A stretch of 6,553 nucleotides of DNA. Origin: an uncultured Woeseiaceae bacterium (lineage in GTDB: Bacteria; Pseudomonadota; Gammaproteobacteria; Woeseiales; Woeseiaceae). The notes below the pieces were generated by a model. That model saw only the letters and a program-made list of their open reading frames with translations. It was not told where the DNA came from and did no database searches. Made by a program: the position numbers and the translations under genes. Positions 5,315-6,553 of the stretch are shown here, piece by piece. Where the stretch lies: positions 1 to 6,553 of the forward strand of contig CAMYMP010000104.1 of NCBI GenBank assembly GCA_947259435.1, written 5' to 3'. Numbering within the stretch: the first letter of the stretch is position 1; each line of letters starts with the position of its first letter.

Positions 5315-5944
5315 GTGACAGCCTCCCTGCGCCGGGCGAGCCCCCGGATGCCGCCGCGCTCGCCGGCGGCGTTTCACGCGCCCTTGTTTCAGGATCTCGT
5401 GGCCGGACTGGATGCGACTGAGCGGCATGTTGTTCTCGACCTCGGTGCCGCGTCGACCGCGATGCTGGATTTACTCAGCCGGTCCCGCTGCCGTGTGGAA
5501 ATCGCGGACCTCGCGCATTTCGGCGGCATTGAGCATCTGAACATGGCGGGGCCCGGGCCTGCGCTTGTCGACGCGGCCGAATCTATGTTACCGAACCCAC
5601 GGCCAGATGACGCCATTGACCTCGTGTTTTGCTGGGATTTGCCGAACTACCTGTCGCTCAACGCCCTGTCAGCATTGATGCATGCGATCCGGCGCCGCGC
5701 CCGCCCCGGCGCCCTCGCCCATGCCTTGATCTTCTACGCCGAGCGCGACATGAAGGAGCATCCGGGCCGCCTCGTCCCGACCGCGGATGGCGAACTCATC
5801 GATCACAGCGCCCCGAGCGCAGCGATTGCGGCCCCACGCTATTCGCCCGAAGACCTGAGCAAAAGCATGGGCGGTTTTATGATCGACCGCGCGCGGTTAC
5901 TTAGTAACGGTATGCAGGAATTCCTGTTTCGGCTGGGGTCTTGA
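5315..5944 (+). CDS. SAM-dependent methyltransferase-like protein downstream of bactofilin
   Basis: This protein of about 209 residues looks like a class I (Rossmann-fold) methyltransferase or a degenerate relative. Counted from the GTG at 5315, HVVLDLGAAST (38-48) resembles motif I, VEIADL (61-66) places an acidic residue (Asp65) after strand 2, and DLVFCWDLPNYLS (102-114) followed by a helix and PGALAHALIFY (131-141) resembles the strand 4, helix, strand 5 region. Motif I lacks the usual GxGxG. The frame is open from 5183, but the part before 5265 is the bactofilin read in another frame, so a start near 5315 is preferred; GTG 5315 has only a weak GGA about 7-8 nt upstream, and ATG 5348 is the alternative (198 residues). 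The 49-bp spacing suggests co-transcription with the bactofilin. The substrate is unknown and catalytic activity is uncertain. Confidence 0.7.
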   Translation: MTASLRRASPRMPPRSPAAFHAPLFQDLVAGLDATERHVVLDLGAASTAMLDLLSRSRCRVEIADLAHFGGIEHLNMAGPGPALVDAAESMLPNPRPDDAIDLVFCWDLPNYLSLNALSALMHAIRRRARPGALAHALIFYAERDMKEHPGRLVPTADGELIDHSAPSAAIAAPRYSPEDLSKSMGGFMIDRARLLSNGMQEFLFRLGS

Positions 5945-6177
5945 GGGGTTGACGGAGAGGGTGGGATTGATTCGTCGCCTTCAGCCATTCCGCCCCACTT
6001 CCCGTACCGCCGATCCGCGCTAACTACCCGAGGTGGAGCAAGTCTGTTGCGGACCATGCTCCTCTGGCTCCGGTCGGTCTGTTTTCTTGCCAATAATTCC
6101 GTATCCGTGCCGAACGCCACCGACCGCCTGGACAAAATGTTACCGTTGCAGCGGTCGACTGAAGGAGGCAACAAAAG
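5945..6177. other. Intergenic gap upstream of the membrane protein gene
   Basis: No gene is seen in these 233 bp. The short open frames crossing it have no ribosome-binding site and unnatural composition. There is no clear terminator hairpin behind the methyltransferase-like gene. TTGACG at about 5948 has no matching -10 element at a proper distance. The only firm signal is the ribosome-binding site at the right end. Confidence 0.5.
6162..6168 (+). promoter_or_regulatory. Strong ribosome-binding site for the CPBP-like gene
   Basis: AAGGAGG is an exact match to the anti-Shine-Dalgarno core and lies 9 nt before the ATG at 6178. It is the strongest translation signal in the window and fixes the start of the right-edge gene. 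Confidence 0.75.
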
Positions 6178-6553
6178 ATGGCCAACGAGACCGCCGACCG
6201 GCAGGATATCGATCTTCCTCCGCTAGCGGCCATTGCCATCGTCATCGCCGTATCGACGGTAGCGTTTGCCGGTGAGGTCGCGATTGCTGACCACCTCCCC
6301 TGGGGCGACGAGGCGCGTGGCGTCGCCGCCGTGCTAATGGGTGCGATCACGGCGTTGTGGCTAACGGTCAGACAGGGTGGATCGCTTGCCGACATTGGGT
6401 TAACTCGGCCCAAGCGCTGGTGGACCGTACCTTTCTGGGTATTCGGCATTTTCGCCACGTTCGGAATCGCACAGGCGTTAGTTCCCCAACTTCTCGCACC
6501 GTACTTTGATTTGCCACCGCCGGACATGTCACGGTACGAATTCATTCGCGGCG
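6178..6553 (+). CDS. N-terminal part of a CPBP-like (Abi) intramembrane protease, cut by the window edge
   Basis: The first 125 codons are visible. After a polar start (MANETADRQDIDLP) three hydrophobic segments appear at about 14-33 (PLAAIAIVIAVSTVAFAGEV), 47-64 (RGVAAVLMGAITALWLTV) and 83-103 (TVPFWVFGIFATFGIAQAL). Between the second and third lies SLADIGLTRPKRWW (69-82), and after the third PPPDMSRYEFIRG. This arrangement, a S-x-x-x-[LI]-G-L-x-x-P linker followed by a membrane helix, is typical of bacterial CPBP-family proteins, putative glutamic/metal intramembrane endopeptidases related to type II CAAX prenyl proteases. The diagnostic EE-x-x-x-R and H motifs would lie beyond the window, so the assignment rests on the N-terminal pattern alone. 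It sits 233 bp after the methyltransferase-like gene, too far to assume one operon. Confidence 0.6.
   Translation, partial: MANETADRQDIDLPPLAAIAIVIAVSTVAFAGEVAIADHLPWGDEARGVAAVLMGAITALWLTVRQGGSLADIGLTRPKRWWTVPFWVFGIFATFGIAQALVPQLLAPYFDLPPPDMSRYEFIRG

Noticed and set aside
6009..6045. A possible seventh, reversed copy of the dispersed quasi-palindrome (CCGCGCTAACTACCCGAGG)
   Set aside because: Only a short part matches the reverse consensus and several indels are needed, so it is not distinguishable from chance.
1..6553. CRISPR array, transposase or insertion sequence, toxin-antitoxin pair, or defence system
   Set aside because: No regularly spaced exact repeats, no transposase-like protein, no terminal inverted repeats with target duplication and no recognisable defence domain were found.

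Overview
The window is bacterial. Intact Shine-Dalgarno sites, a twin-arginine lipoprotein signal, an HxpB-type sugar phosphatase, a bactofilin and short quasi-palindromic intergenic repeats all suggest a proteobacterium, most likely a gammaproteobacterium. That placement is an inference from protein style; no rRNA or marker gene is present. GC content is mixed: about 67% in a 60-base sample of the acyl-CoA synthetase, 57% in the amidase, 42% in the phosphatase, 48% in the gap after it and 68% in the bactofilin.

Layout, left to right. Bases 1-118 may hold the 5' end of a leftward gene cut by the window edge, with a perfect 14-bp palindrome (a candidate operator) just upstream. Three complete leftward genes follow: an AMP-forming acyl-CoA synthetase (260-1765), a Tat-exported, probably lipid-anchored amidase-signature hydrolase (2048-3619) and a HAD-family phosphatase closely resembling HxpB/YniC (3757-4401). 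Gaps of 282 and 137 bp separate them, so they do not look like a tightly coupled operon. After a gene-poor stretch of about 490 bp the polarity switches. A short bactofilin (4894-5265) is followed 49 bp later by a SAM-methyltransferase-like protein (about 5315-5944), which may be co-transcribed with it. At the right edge the first 125 codons of a multi-pass membrane protein resembling CPBP-family intramembrane proteases begin at 6178 behind a strong ribosome-binding site.

The most interesting non-genic signal is a family of about 28-bp quasi-palindromic repeats: six copies, all in the same orientation, spread over the three intergenic gaps between 1766 and 4893. Three overlap in tandem directly behind the phosphatase stop codon. 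A second puzzle is a 108-codon open frame on the minus strand (4534-4860) that reads like protein but has no usable early start codon, possibly a decayed gene.

The genes do not form one recognisable pathway. The left half is acyl, amide and phosphate-ester metabolism; the right half is cell-envelope or cytoskeleton related. I see no transposase, integrase, CRISPR array, tRNA, toxin-antitoxin pair or defence cassette, and no convincing new multi-gene system.
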